From contig CACGWQ010000004.1 in the NCBI GenBank assembly GCA_902576815.1, positions 22,798 through 86,797 on the forward strand: a stretch of 64,000 bases of DNA, read 5' to 3'. The DNA is from an uncultured Pelagibacteraceae bacterium (GTDB lineage Bacteria; Pseudomonadota; Alphaproteobacteria; Pelagibacterales; Pelagibacteraceae). A program made the position numbers and the translations under genes. Below, piece after piece: positions 31,528 to 41,426 of this stretch. Position 1 is the first letter of the stretch. Every line of letters starts with the position of its first letter. The notes beneath the pieces are model-generated. The model was not told the origin of the DNA. It saw only the letters and a program-made list of their open reading frames with translations, and did not search any database.

Positions 31528-31680
31528 ATGAAACTAATAATACAATCAATCAAAAACTATTTTAAATCTAAAAAGGATAGAGGATTAGAACCTGTATTCT
31601 TTGAAAAAATAGGAGATCAAAAAACATCAAGAGATAAGATGAAAAAAAATTTAATTAAAGCATTAGAAAAGAATGGTTAG
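31528..31680 (+). CDS. unknown 50-aa protein (MKLIIQSIKNYFKSKKDRGLEPVFFEKIGDQKTSRDKMKKNLIKALEKNG)
   Basis: Manual translation; strong SD AAAGGAGG; directly downstream of riboswitch-like leader; below ORF-track cutoff. Confidence 0.75.
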   Translation: MKLIIQSIKNYFKSKKDRGLEPVFFEKIGDQKTSRDKMKKNLIKALEKNG

Positions 31681-31871
31681 ACAATAAAAAAATAATTTAC
31701 AATTTACCAGATAACCATGTTGAGAATATTGGAAATAGCTTATATAACGATTTAAATTTAATCATTTTCCCTCTCTTTTTTAATAATATATCTTATTATT
31801 TATGTTGATTTTAACAATGAAAAATTTCTTCAAATTCCATTAATATTAAATTAAATTTTAAGAAACAAAAA

Positions 31872-34559
31872 ATGAAATTGAATCTTATCATAACAACAAA
31901 ATTTTTATTCGCTATATTAATAACAATTTTTATTACAAATTCTGCAAAAGCTGGGCCTTGTTTAACAACGATTGCAAGTGCATCAACAAACCAGTTAGCA
32001 TGTGCAGATGATGATATTTTAAATGTTACTTCTGCTGGTTCTATTACTTACAATGACCATAAGGCGGTTGATCTAGAGGATGAAACTGGAGTTCAGATTA
32101 CAAATGATGGAACAATTGAAACAGAAAATGGAACTAATAAACAAAAAGCAATTCACGCTGAATCATCTTTAAATACAACAATAACTAATAATGGAACTAT
32201 CAACTCAGACAATAATGAAGGGATTTATATAGATTACGCAGAAAATATAACAATTACAAACAATGCAAGTGCCACTATTAGCGCTGAAGCAGGAAATGCG
32301 ATTGAGGGTCGAAATGTTGGTTGGTGTGACAAGGCTGGTAATAATGAAAATTGTCAATCTAGTTTATCATCTTCGGGCTCTACTGCAGTTGGGCTAATAT
32401 TGCATAATCACGGTATGATTAGTGCAACACAAGGAACAATTTTGTTAGGCACTGGAGGAGGAGGTTCACCACGAAGTCGAGGTGTTAAAATTTATAACTA
32501 TGATGGAGGAACAATTAAATCTACATCAGGTAATTCCCCAATTGTTGCAAAATATCTTACAGATAGTGAAATTATAAGTTATGAGGGAGCAACAATAGAG
32601 AGTGCAGGTAGATATGGTATACTAGCTGAAAATGGATCAAATATTACAATAGATAATCGCGGGACAATAACCTCAGATAGAAATACTATTTATTGTAGAG
32701 AGTGTTCCGGAGTTACATTTACAAATTCAGGAACGATTAGCTCATCAAATACAGGCACTAATACAGGCACAGTTCTTATTGATAGACAGGGAGACAGTGA
32801 CGACGCTCATACGATTACTAATAGTGGCACTATTGAATCAGCTTTCGGAGCAGCAATACAAGTAGCTAGAAACACTGGTGGAACAACTATCAACAATACC
32901 GGGACAATAACATCATCAACAGGTGCTATTGGAGCTGGCAGAACAAAGAACCTCACTATTAATAATCATGGAACGATTACATCAACAGGTGAGAATAATA
33001 CAGGTCACTTTGGAATTGGATTTGGCAATGACTCTACAACTATAGAAGCTGGTGAAAATGTAGTTCTAAATAATTTTGGAACAATTAGCGCAATTAATGG
33101 TAATGCAGATGGAATTAAAATTGGAGATTATCACGCCAATAAAAACTTTAATGGCTTAACGATTAATAATTCAGGAACTATCTCAGGAGGCGACAATTCT
33201 ATTGTAATGGCAAATTCAAATAATACAGGATTAGAAATAGTTACTAAAGGTGATGGTTCTTATCTTGGTGAAATTGAATTAAATAGTACCACTACTACGA
33301 TGACATTAGATTGTAGTATTTCAAAAGATCAAAAAATAGAAATTCACAACAAAACGAATATGGTAATCACTAATAATCTTTGTGGAAATGATACATATGA
33401 AATATTAGATAGTAATAGTGATCTGGATGCAGACAACTCAGAGACAAATGGGTTTTTATATGTTTACGGTGAAGATTTAGATATTGATAGTCATAATAAA
33501 AAATATCGAACAGAAATATTTTTGTCTAATTTAAGTAGTACTTTTGACTCAGTAATTGATAATAAAGAACATTCATTTTTCAGTTCAAAAAAAAGTAGAA
33601 ATGATATTTACTCAAGTTCTGAAAATGGTGCCTCTGGGTTTTTTAAAAATTACATAAACGCAGATTACAAACCTTTTATAAGCTATTCATTACAAAATGT
33701 AGATTTTAATAACAAAGAAAAAATTAATACTGAAAATTTATATTTTGGTTTTAAGAAAGAATTTAGCTCTGAGAAATTTATTTCATCAGTAATACCTATG
33801 ATTGGTATAGTGCAAAACAATGTAACCGATATAGAAACAGAAACAAATCAAACTATCGAAAAGCAAACTATCAGTCATCTTGCTGCCATAAACTTAAAAA
33901 CAGCAAAAACTAAAAGATTTGATAACAATAAAAATTTAGTAATTGAAATAGACGGCAAATATGGGGTTCATAGATTGCCATCTTACTTATCATCATTCAC
34001 AGATGGGGATCTTTCTGTAAGTCAATCTGTTGATCAAGTATTGGCAGCTGGTTTTAAAGTAAAATATTCACACGAAAATCAAAATGGTTTCATTATAGAA
34101 CCATATTCTAAATTTTCATTAAATAAGACATTAAGCAATGATATTTCAATTATTGGAGATGGTGAAAATAAAAACGCAGTAAACATAATGGATGATGCGA
34201 TTTTAAGAAAAGTTGGTTTGAATGTTACAAAAAAAACAACAGTTATGAATTTAAACTTAAATGTTCAAAGAGAACAACAGGGAGATTTATCGGGTAACAA
34301 AGTTCATTTCTCAATTAGTAAAAAGCTTCAAAGATTGGCAAAAATTAAAAGACTCAAAGAAAGAGCTGACCCTGAATTGGAAAAACTCTTTGATCAATTA
34401 CAGTTGGTAAAAGAAAACGAGAGAATAGCTGAATTAGCTGGTAATTTAAATGAAGAAAACAGAATACTGAAAGATTTAATAATTCAATTGATTAAAGATA
34501 ATCAAAAACTTAAAACTGAGAATAATTTATTAATAAAAAACATTAAAGATTTAAATTAA
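31872..34559 (+). CDS. autotransporter-like adhesin: signal peptide, N-x-GTI beta-helix repeats, barrel-like region, C-terminal coiled coil
   Basis: About 11 repeats of the ITNSGTI…/NNSGTIS type; signal peptide …ITNSAKAGP; C-terminal charged heptad-like segment. Confidence 0.75.
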   Translation: MKLNLIITTKFLFAILITIFITNSAKAGPCLTTIASASTNQLACADDDILNVTSAGSITYNDHKAVDLEDETGVQITNDGTIETENGTNKQKAIHAESSLNTTITNNGTINSDNNEGIYIDYAENITITNNASATISAEAGNAIEGRNVGWCDKAGNNENCQSSLSSSGSTAVGLILHNHGMISATQGTILLGTGGGGSPRSRGVKIYNYDGGTIKSTSGNSPIVAKYLTDSEIISYEGATIESAGRYGILAENGSNITIDNRGTITSDRNTIYCRECSGVTFTNSGTISSSNTGTNTGTVLIDRQGDSDDAHTITNSGTIESAFGAAIQVARNTGGTTINNTGTITSSTGAIGAGRTKNLTINNHGTITSTGENNTGHFGIGFGNDSTTIEAGENVVLNNFGTISAINGNADGIKIGDYHANKNFNGLTINNSGTISGGDNSIVMANSNNTGLEIVTKGDGSYLGEIELNSTTTTMTLDCSISKDQKIEIHNKTNMVITNNLCGNDTYEILDSNSDLDADNSETNGFLYVYGEDLDIDSHNKKYRTEIFLSNLSSTFDSVIDNKEHSFFSSKKSRNDIYSSSENGASGFFKNYINADYKPFISYSLQNVDFNNKEKINTENLYFGFKKEFSSEKFISSVIPMIGIVQNNVTDIETETNQTIEKQTISHLAAINLKTAKTKRFDNNKNLVIEIDGKYGVHRLPSYLSSFTDGDLSVSQSVDQVLAAGFKVKYSHENQNGFIIEPYSKFSLNKTLSNDISIIGDGENKNAVNIMDDAILRKVGLNVTKKTTVMNLNLNVQREQQGDLSGNKVHFSISKKLQRLAKIKRLKERADPELEKLFDQLQLVKENERIAELAGNLNEENRILKDLIIQLIKDNQKLKTENNLLIKNIKDLN

Positions 34560-34562
34560 ATT

Positions 34563-34928
34563 ATGGCCTATGATGATAACAATATATTTGCAAAAATTCT
34601 TCGAGGTGAAATACCTTGTAACAAAATATATGAGGATGAATTTGTATTATCATTCTACGATATAAATCCTCAAAAAAAAATTCATGCTTTGGTTATACCA
34701 AAAGGGAGATATATAGATTTAGATGATTTTAATTTAAATGCATCAGATCAAGAAATAGTTGGGTTAATGAGAGGAATAACACATGTATCAAAAAAACTTG
34801 GCATATCTTCTCAAGAAGGAAAGGGATATAGAGCGTTGGCTAACATAAGTGAATTTGGTGGGCAAGAAGTTCCTCACTTACATTTTCATTTATTTGGTGG
34901 TGAAATAGTTGGAAAAATGGTTTCGTGA
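34563..34928 (+). CDS. HIT-family (HinT-like) protein
   Basis: NIFAKILRGEIPCNKIYEDE…HLHFHLFGG. Confidence 0.95.
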   Translation: MAYDDNNIFAKILRGEIPCNKIYEDEFVLSFYDINPQKKIHALVIPKGRYIDLDDFNLNASDQEIVGLMRGITHVSKKLGISSQEGKGYRALANISEFGGQEVPHLHFHLFGGEIVGKMVS

Positions 34929-35437
34929 TAACTAAAGTTCAAAGAAAATACTTGGAAATAAATGCTTTAAATGACATTAATGTTTCTGATAAGCCGAATC
35001 CAAGTTGCAAAATTGAGGCAAGAATACCACCAGATTTTCAAATAAATAAGTTTTTTTATAAACAAATTGGAAAAAATTATAGATGGATCGACAGACTTGT
35101 CTGGAATGATTTAAGATGGATTAATTATACTAATAATAAGAATCTAGAAACTTACGTTTTAAGTGATAATTCAAATTTGATTGGTTTTTTTGAATTAATT
35201 TTTCATCCAGATGAAAAAAAATGTGAAATTGCTTATTTTGGTATTCTAGATCAATATATAGGTAAAAAATATGGTGGCTACTTACTTTCTGAAGCCTTGA
35301 AGCTTGGATTTAGGAAAAATACAAATAAAGTTTGGCTTCATACATGTACACTAGATCATAAAAATGCTTTAAAAAACTATATTAAAAGAGGTATGAAAAT
35401 TTTTAGATCTGAAACAATTAACGTTGATATTAGTTAA
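34925..35437 (+). CDS. GNAT-family N-acetyltransferase
   Basis: CEIAYFGILDQYIGKKYGGYLLSEAL…VWLHTCTLDHKNALKNYIKRGMKIF. Confidence 0.9.
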   Translation: MITKVQRKYLEINALNDINVSDKPNPSCKIEARIPPDFQINKFFYKQIGKNYRWIDRLVWNDLRWINYTNNKNLETYVLSDNSNLIGFFELIFHPDEKKCEIAYFGILDQYIGKKYGGYLLSEALKLGFRKNTNKVWLHTCTLDHKNALKNYIKRGMKIFRSETINVDIS

Positions 35438-35984
35438 GATATTTTTGAACAATAAATATTTTCTCATCTATCATTAAATTAGTTTGGACATCAAACAATT
35501 TGGTTTCAACTTTGTTTTGATAAATATCTAATGTTGTCCAACCAATTATATCATAATTGTTCTTATCAAAATATATTGTAATTTTATTTTTTTCTTGCGT
35601 TATATCAAAATAAAAAGTTTCGTTATTTTCCTCTACCTTTTCTATTTCATCTAGCTTTTTTAATAAAAAGTTCTTATCCAATATTAAGTTTAGTGGGGTA
35701 TCTTTAATTTTATAATTTAAATAGTTTCTAATTTTTTTACTATTTATAATTAAAGAATTACCATTAGAAACAATTATTTTTTCATATAAATCATTATATT
35801 TACAAAAAATCTTTTTTGGATAAGAAATTTTACATTCACCTTCTTCCATCTTTTTATTTATTTTTTGCGTAAATTTAAAATATACATTATTTGTTTCTTT
35901 TAATTTTAATTTCAAATCATCTTTGATATTTGCATATAGATTGAAGGGATATAAAATTAAAAATAGAATAAAGAAATATCTCAT
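35430..35984 (-). CDS. lolA: LolA-like outer-membrane lipoprotein carrier protein
   Basis: FKFTQKINKKMEEGECKISYPKKIFCKY; downstream of ftsK. Confidence 0.82.
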   Translation of the reverse strand: MRYFFILFLILYPFNLYANIKDDLKLKLKETNNVYFKFTQKINKKMEEGECKISYPKKIFCKYNDLYEKIIVSNGNSLIINSKKIRNYLNYKIKDTPLNLILDKNFLLKKLDEIEKVEENNETFYFDITQEKNKITIYFDKNNYDIIGWTTLDIYQNKVETKLFDVQTNLMIDEKIFIVQKYLN

Positions 35985-38098
35985 TATTTGAGTACTTCTC
36001 TTTTTCCAGTTTGACTTGCTTTGCTTATTTCTCCGTTCGCTTCCATTTGGTCCATTATTCTAGCCGCTCTATTATAACCTATTTGCAATTTTCTCTGCAA
36101 AAAAGATGTTGAGGCTTTTCTCTCTGATTTAATAATAGCTAATGCATCATGGTACAAATCATCTAAATCATTATTATTACCATCTAAATTTTTATTTTCT
36201 ATTTTCTCATTAAAGTTTAAAATTTCATCTATATAGTCAGGCTCAGCTTGATCTCTTAAAAAATTGTTTACTTTTTCTATTTCATTTTCAGAGACATATG
36301 GTGCATGAATTCTAACTATTCTATTAGCTGAAGACATAAATAACATATCTCCCTTTCCTAACAATTGCTCTGCACCTTGTTCGCCTAGTATAGTCCGGCT
36401 GTCAATTTTTGATGTCACCTGGAATGAAATTCTTGTGGGAAAATTGGCCTTTATTGTTCCAGTTATTACATCTACACTAGGTCTTTGTGTAGCCATAATT
36501 ATGTGTATTCCTGCAGCCCTTGCCATTTGCGATAATTTTTGAATGTAATTCTCAATTTCTTTTCCTGCAACAAGCATTAAATCTGACATTTCATCAACTA
36601 TCACTACGATATAAGGCATCGGAGTTTTATGCTTTTCATTGTATCCATCAATGTTTCTGACACCTACTTTAGTCATTAGTCTGTATCGGCTTTCCATTTC
36701 TTTAACAACCCACCCAAGAACTGATGCTGCCTTCTTCGGTTCTGTAATTACAGGGCATAATAAATGTGGAACACCTTCATAAGTGGATAATTCTAACATT
36801 TTTGGATCTATTAGAATAAATTTACAAATTTCAGGCTTATGTTTGAATAATAGAGACAAAATTATTGTATTTATACAAACTGATTTTCCTGAACCTGTAG
36901 TACCAGCGATTAGTAGGTGTGGCATTTTACTTAAATCTCCTACAATTGGTTTTCCTGAAATATTTTTTCCTAGTGCAATTGGCAATTTAATATCTTTTTT
37001 TTTAAAATCTTCATGAGAAATAATTTCACTCAAGTAAACCTCTTCCCTTGAGGTTTTTGGTAATTCTATTCCAATGGTATTACTACCAGGTATTGTTGCG
37101 ATTCTGGTTGATTCTGAACTAGTATTTCTAGCAATATCTTCAGATAAGGAAATAATTTTAGAAACCTTAACCCCGGGTGCTGGCTCAAACTCATTTAAAG
37201 ACACCACAGGTCCTTTGCTAATTTTTTTTATTTTGCCTTCCACACCAAAATCTAAAAGAATTTTTTCTAAGCTTTCGGCGCTTATATTTTCGTCTTTATT
37301 ATTTTTATTTTGTTTAGTTATTTTTTTTAAAAATTCTATCGACGGAAGTATAAATCTAATTGTTTTTTTTTCAGATGAATTCGGTTTTTTACTAAAGTCA
37401 AAATTCTCTTGAATTGGATTTTTTTCTTTTAAATCTCTAGACTCCATTTCATCAATTATTTTTTGATTTATATTACTTTCAGATTCTTTTTTTTTAAAAA
37501 CTTGACTTAATTTTGAATTAAATTTTAATAAAAAATTGAGATTAAAATTTATACTTAGTAAAAATAGTATCGTAATAAGTGATATTAAAACATAATAACT
37601 AATATCAAAATTTAATTTTATGATATTTATAACTAAATTATTTAAAGAATTTCCAACAAACCCTCCATTTCCATAAATAGCTAGTGAAAAATTCTCTGAA
37701 TAAAAATTTGAAAAAAATATTGATCCAAAAGATGAATATAAAATTATATAAAAGAAATTTTCTATAATTATAATGAAATTCTTATTTATAACTATATTAA
37801 TACCCGTAATTAAAATTGATAATGGTATAATGAATGAAACTAAGCCTATTGATTGTAAAAAAAAATCTGAAATATAGCTTCCGTTTACACCCAGTTTATT
37901 TTTTATTACTAAATTCTCAGAAAAAATAAAGTTTGGATCATCCGGAGAATATGTCATTAAAGCTATAAACAGTAAAAAGGATACTATTATTAGCGTAATT
38001 CCAAATAGTTCAGATAATCTTTTAAATAAAAATATTTTAGAATTATTTATAATATTTTTCATATCCATATAAAAAACAGATTTGTCACTTTGTATCAT
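35984..38098 (-). CDS. ftsK: DNA translocase FtsK
   Basis: HLLIAGTTGSGKSVCINTI, VDEMSDLMLV, gamma-domain-like C-term STSFLQRKLQIGYNRAARIMDQME. Confidence 0.97.
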   Translation of the reverse strand: MIQSDKSVFYMDMKNIINNSKIFLFKRLSELFGITLIIVSFLLFIALMTYSPDDPNFIFSENLVIKNKLGVNGSYISDFFLQSIGLVSFIIPLSILITGINIVINKNFIIIIENFFYIILYSSFGSIFFSNFYSENFSLAIYGNGGFVGNSLNNLVINIIKLNFDISYYVLISLITILFLLSINFNLNFLLKFNSKLSQVFKKKESESNINQKIIDEMESRDLKEKNPIQENFDFSKKPNSSEKKTIRFILPSIEFLKKITKQNKNNKDENISAESLEKILLDFGVEGKIKKISKGPVVSLNEFEPAPGVKVSKIISLSEDIARNTSSESTRIATIPGSNTIGIELPKTSREEVYLSEIISHEDFKKKDIKLPIALGKNISGKPIVGDLSKMPHLLIAGTTGSGKSVCINTIILSLLFKHKPEICKFILIDPKMLELSTYEGVPHLLCPVITEPKKAASVLGWVVKEMESRYRLMTKVGVRNIDGYNEKHKTPMPYIVVIVDEMSDLMLVAGKEIENYIQKLSQMARAAGIHIIMATQRPSVDVITGTIKANFPTRISFQVTSKIDSRTILGEQGAEQLLGKGDMLFMSSANRIVRIHAPYVSENEIEKVNNFLRDQAEPDYIDEILNFNEKIENKNLDGNNNDLDDLYHDALAIIKSERKASTSFLQRKLQIGYNRAARIMDQMEANGEISKASQTGKREVLK

Positions 38099-38126
38099 TT
38101 AATTATTCCTGATAAAATTAATTTTT

Positions 38127-39215
38127 ATGAAAATTTGTCTAATTGGAAATAACTTAACAAATTTAATATTAGCAAACTGTCTTGCTAAGCTTGATTTGGA
38201 TATAAACATATATAATCAAAATAAGACTAATTTTACTAAGACAAATAGAACTTTGGCTATCTCTAATGATAATTTAAAGTTTTTAAAAAGTTTTTTTAAG
38301 AATTTTAATATAAGTTATAAAATTTCAAAGAAAATAAAAATTTACTTAGATAATAACAGTTCTAATCAACTATTGGAATTTACAAATAATTCAAATCAAG
38401 TTTTTAATTTATTCAAGTATAAAGATATTTACTCTTTTTTAGAAAAGTCTTGTAAAAAAAACAAAAAAATTTCTTTTTTTAAATTTAGCAATAGTCGCAA
38501 AAAAATTGAAGAATTAAACAGAAATTATAATCTAATAATTAATTCTGAAATAAATAATATAATAACTAAAAAATATTTTTATTCAAAAATAACTAAAAAT
38601 TATAATAGTACTGCATATACATTAAATATTAAACATAAAAAGTTAGATAATGAGGAAGCTTGTCAAATTTTTACTAAATTTGGCCCTTTAGCCTTTTTAC
38701 CAATATCTGATACTGAGACCTCTATAGTTTTATCATACAAAGGTAATAAAAAATTATCCATTAAAGATTTAAAGGACTTTGTTAATAAATATAATAATAA
38801 ATATAAAATTAAAAGTTTTACAAGTTATCAATTTAAACCATTAAAGATGAAATTATTAAGAAACTATTATTATAAAAATTTTTTATGTTTTGGAGACGTT
38901 TTGCATACGATTCACCCTTTGGCCGGGCAGGGACTTAATATGACTATAAGAGATATTAAAATTCTTTTAGATATAATTAAAAAAAAAATTGTTTTAGGTA
39001 TAGAATTAAATTCTGATGTTGCTGAAAATTTTGAGAAAAAAACAAAACATTTAAATTTTATTTATAGTTATGGAGTAGATTTTATTTATGAATTTTTTAA
39101 TTTTGACAATAAATTTGTCAATTTAATATCCAAATCTACTGTAATTAATTTAACAAAAAATAGTTTATTCAAAAGGTATATTAATTATGCTTCTGACAAG
39201 GGTTTATATTTTTAA
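38127..39215 (+). CDS. UbiH/Coq6-type FAD-dependent hydroxylase, highly derived
   Basis: GPLAFLPI and CFGDVLHTIHPLAGQGLNMTIRDI motifs; degenerate N-terminal Rossmann motif. Confidence 0.8.
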   Translation: MKICLIGNNLTNLILANCLAKLDLDINIYNQNKTNFTKTNRTLAISNDNLKFLKSFFKNFNISYKISKKIKIYLDNNSSNQLLEFTNNSNQVFNLFKYKDIYSFLEKSCKKNKKISFFKFSNSRKKIEELNRNYNLIINSEINNIITKKYFYSKITKNYNSTAYTLNIKHKKLDNEEACQIFTKFGPLAFLPISDTETSIVLSYKGNKKLSIKDLKDFVNKYNNKYKIKSFTSYQFKPLKMKLLRNYYYKNFLCFGDVLHTIHPLAGQGLNMTIRDIKILLDIIKKKIVLGIELNSDVAENFEKKTKHLNFIYSYGVDFIYEFFNFDNKFVNLISKSTVINLTKNSLFKRYINYASDKGLYF

Positions 39216-39851
39216 CTATTGAACAGTTGTATTGCTAAAACTATCTTTTAAATATGTATCTATAATATTGTTTAGATTAACATGTCTGTCATTTATACTT
39301 ATACTTTCAAGTAATACTTGTTTTTCTTCTCTAGAAAATGGAGAAGCCATTGCTAGCGAATTTATCATTTTTACATTATCTTGTTTTTCAATGTCATTCC
39401 AATCAATGGAATAACCTAGTTTTTCAAATAATTCTCTGAATTTCTTTAAAAGTTCTTCAGAATGAATATTAGTTTTCTTCTGTTCTACAAGATCCTCCAA
39501 GTAGTCTTTATAACTAACATCACACTCTCTATACAATTTTGGTGTATTTAATTCTTTGTTTATTTTGAACCTACAAATACCATTTATTAAAATTAAATAT
39601 CTGCCATCATCAGTTTCGTTAAAACTCGTAATTTTTCCTGTACAACCAGTTTCAAACAAATCAGGTTTTTTTAATTTTCCACTTTTTCTTGGTTGTATCA
39701 TTCCGATACATCTTTCATTCTTCATGCAATCATCTACCATTTGTAGGTATCTGGGTTCAAAAATATTTAATGGGACAGTTGTTTCTGGAAAAATAATAAA
39801 GTTAGATAAAGGAAAAACAGGGATTTTAGATGGTAGTTCTTCTTTTTTCAT
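39216..39851 (-). CDS. LON substrate-binding (N-terminal Lon) domain protein
   Basis: IPVFPLSNFIIFPETTVPLNIFEPRYLQMVDDCM. Confidence 0.9.
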   Translation of the reverse strand: MKKEELPSKIPVFPLSNFIIFPETTVPLNIFEPRYLQMVDDCMKNERCIGMIQPRKSGKLKKPDLFETGCTGKITSFNETDDGRYLILINGICRFKINKELNTPKLYRECDVSYKDYLEDLVEQKKTNIHSEELLKKFRELFEKLGYSIDWNDIEKQDNVKMINSLAMASPFSREEKQVLLESISINDRHVNLNNIIDTYLKDSFSNTTVQ

Positions 39852-39896
39852 ATGTAATAAGATATTAAGTTTATTTTATAAAGTATAGGTAAAATT

Positions 39897-41240
39897 ATGA
39901 ATATTGAATTTGGTCGCAATTTAATCAAAAAAAGAGAATTTTCTGAAGCTCTTGATTTTTTTTTAAAGATTAAAGACAACGAAAAAGATAAAGCAAGAGT
40001 ATATTTCTTTTTAGGATTGATCTATTCAGAGTTAAACAATTACAAAAAAAGTATTGAAAATTATGAAAAATGTTTAGAATTAAAGCCAAATTCAGTCCAA
40101 GCTATATTCAATCTTGCCGTTGAAAAACAAAACATTGGAAAAATTCATGAAGCAAAATCACTTTATCTAAAAATATTAGATATAGACAAAAAAAATATCA
40201 GAATTTATTTTGCCCTTTATTCCCTTGATCCAAATTTCATAAACACTGACTATTACAAATTTGTAGAAGGCATAGAACAAAATAATAAACTTGATAAATA
40301 TGAAAAGAGTTTAATCTATTTCTTAAAATCGAAAAAAGCAAAATTAATAAAAAATAAAAAAAAAGAAATAAAATATTTAGAAGAATTTCATAAATATTGT
40401 TTTGATCAGAATAAACAAACAAATGAACAATCTCAATTTTATTACACAAATATCATCAATCTTTTATATGATAAAATATCATTTAAAAATTTTAAGAAAA
40501 CCAATCTTAAAAATCTAAATCCAATTTTTATTATTGGTCTGCCAAGATCTGGCTCGACACTTATAGAGTCTTTGATTACATCTTCAAACCAAAATATTCC
40601 AAGTGTTGGTGAAAGCAATTTTTTTAATATTTGTATGTTAAATCAAATTGATAAAAGCTTATTAGTTAAAAAAAAAAGAATTAATAATTTAATAATTGAT
40701 ATTGAAAAATCACATGAATTTATATTGAATAAATATAATAGTCTGGGTGTTTTGAATAATCGGAGATTTATTGATAAATCGTTAGAAAATTTCTTTAATG
40801 TCAAATTGATACTTAAAATTTTTCCAAACGCCAAATTTATACATTCTTATAGAAACTATAATGATAGTGTAATTTCGATTTATCAATCATATTTAGACCA
40901 ACTTTCTTGGACACATAGTATTGAGGATATATTAGACTACGTAAATCAATACATTAAAATAATAAATTATATTAATAAAAATTACAAAAATAATCTTATT
41001 AATATTGATTTAAAAAAATTAACAGAGAACCAAGAACTTTTTAGTAAAAAAATTTTTGAATTTTGCAACTTAGAATGGTCAGACAAAATATTGAATTTTT
41101 ATAAACGTGAAGATTTATTTATAAAAACATTGAGTAGTTCTCAAATAAGAAACAAAATATTTAGATATGATGAAAATAAGTACAAGAGTTACTATTATTT
41201 ATTAGATAATTACAAAACCAAATATTCTTGGATTAATTAA
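39897..41240 (+). CDS. TPR-repeat sulfotransferase
   Basis: N-terminal TPRs (YFFLGLIYSELNNYKKSIENYEKCLELKPN) plus PIFIIGLPRSGSTLIESLI PAPS-binding motif. Confidence 0.88.
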   Translation: MNIEFGRNLIKKREFSEALDFFLKIKDNEKDKARVYFFLGLIYSELNNYKKSIENYEKCLELKPNSVQAIFNLAVEKQNIGKIHEAKSLYLKILDIDKKNIRIYFALYSLDPNFINTDYYKFVEGIEQNNKLDKYEKSLIYFLKSKKAKLIKNKKKEIKYLEEFHKYCFDQNKQTNEQSQFYYTNIINLLYDKISFKNFKKTNLKNLNPIFIIGLPRSGSTLIESLITSSNQNIPSVGESNFFNICMLNQIDKSLLVKKKRINNLIIDIEKSHEFILNKYNSLGVLNNRRFIDKSLENFFNVKLILKIFPNAKFIHSYRNYNDSVISIYQSYLDQLSWTHSIEDILDYVNQYIKIINYINKNYKNNLINIDLKKLTENQELFSKKIFEFCNLEWSDKILNFYKREDLFIKTLSSSQIRNKIFRYDENKYKSYYYLLDNYKTKYSWIN

Positions 41241-41306
41241 AAGTCAATTTTTCTCAAATATACTGCTTGCTAAATCAATAGTTAGGATTTAATTTGTTTT
41301 AAATAT

Positions 41307-41350
41307 CAAGCGGGCATAGCTCAGTGGTAGAGCGTCTCGTTGCCAACGAG
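41307..41350. repeat. 44-nt direct repeat copy 1 (5' half of tRNA-Gly)
   Basis: Identical to 42954-42997. Confidence 0.95.
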
Positions 41351-41384
41351 GTAGTCCTTGGTTTTTTATCCTTGCTAATCTTAG
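41310..41384 (+). pseudogene. degenerate tRNA-Gly(GCC) copy: intact 5' half through anticodon stem, decayed T arm/acceptor
   Basis: 41310-41350 identical to functional tRNA; following ~20 nt only partly match the T-arm; acceptor not restored. Confidence 0.75.
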
Positions 41385-41409
41385 TCTTTCTCAACGTCTA
41401 GTTAATCTT

Positions 41410-41426
41410 GACACACTCACGACACA
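41410..41426 (+). repeat. GACACACTCACGACACA repeat, copy 1
   Basis: 17-nt exact match to 42865-42881. Confidence 0.9.

Noticed and set aside
31872-33300. Repeated GTI motifs considered as DNA tandem repeats or CRISPR-like array
   Set aside because: Periodicity is at the protein level with variable spacing and diverged nucleotides; no constant repeat/spacer structure. No CRISPR array seen anywhere in the window.
37074-37412. Plus-strand 112-aa ORF inside ftsK
   Set aside because: Antisense shadow ORF; purH and ftsK frames are clearly the coding ones.
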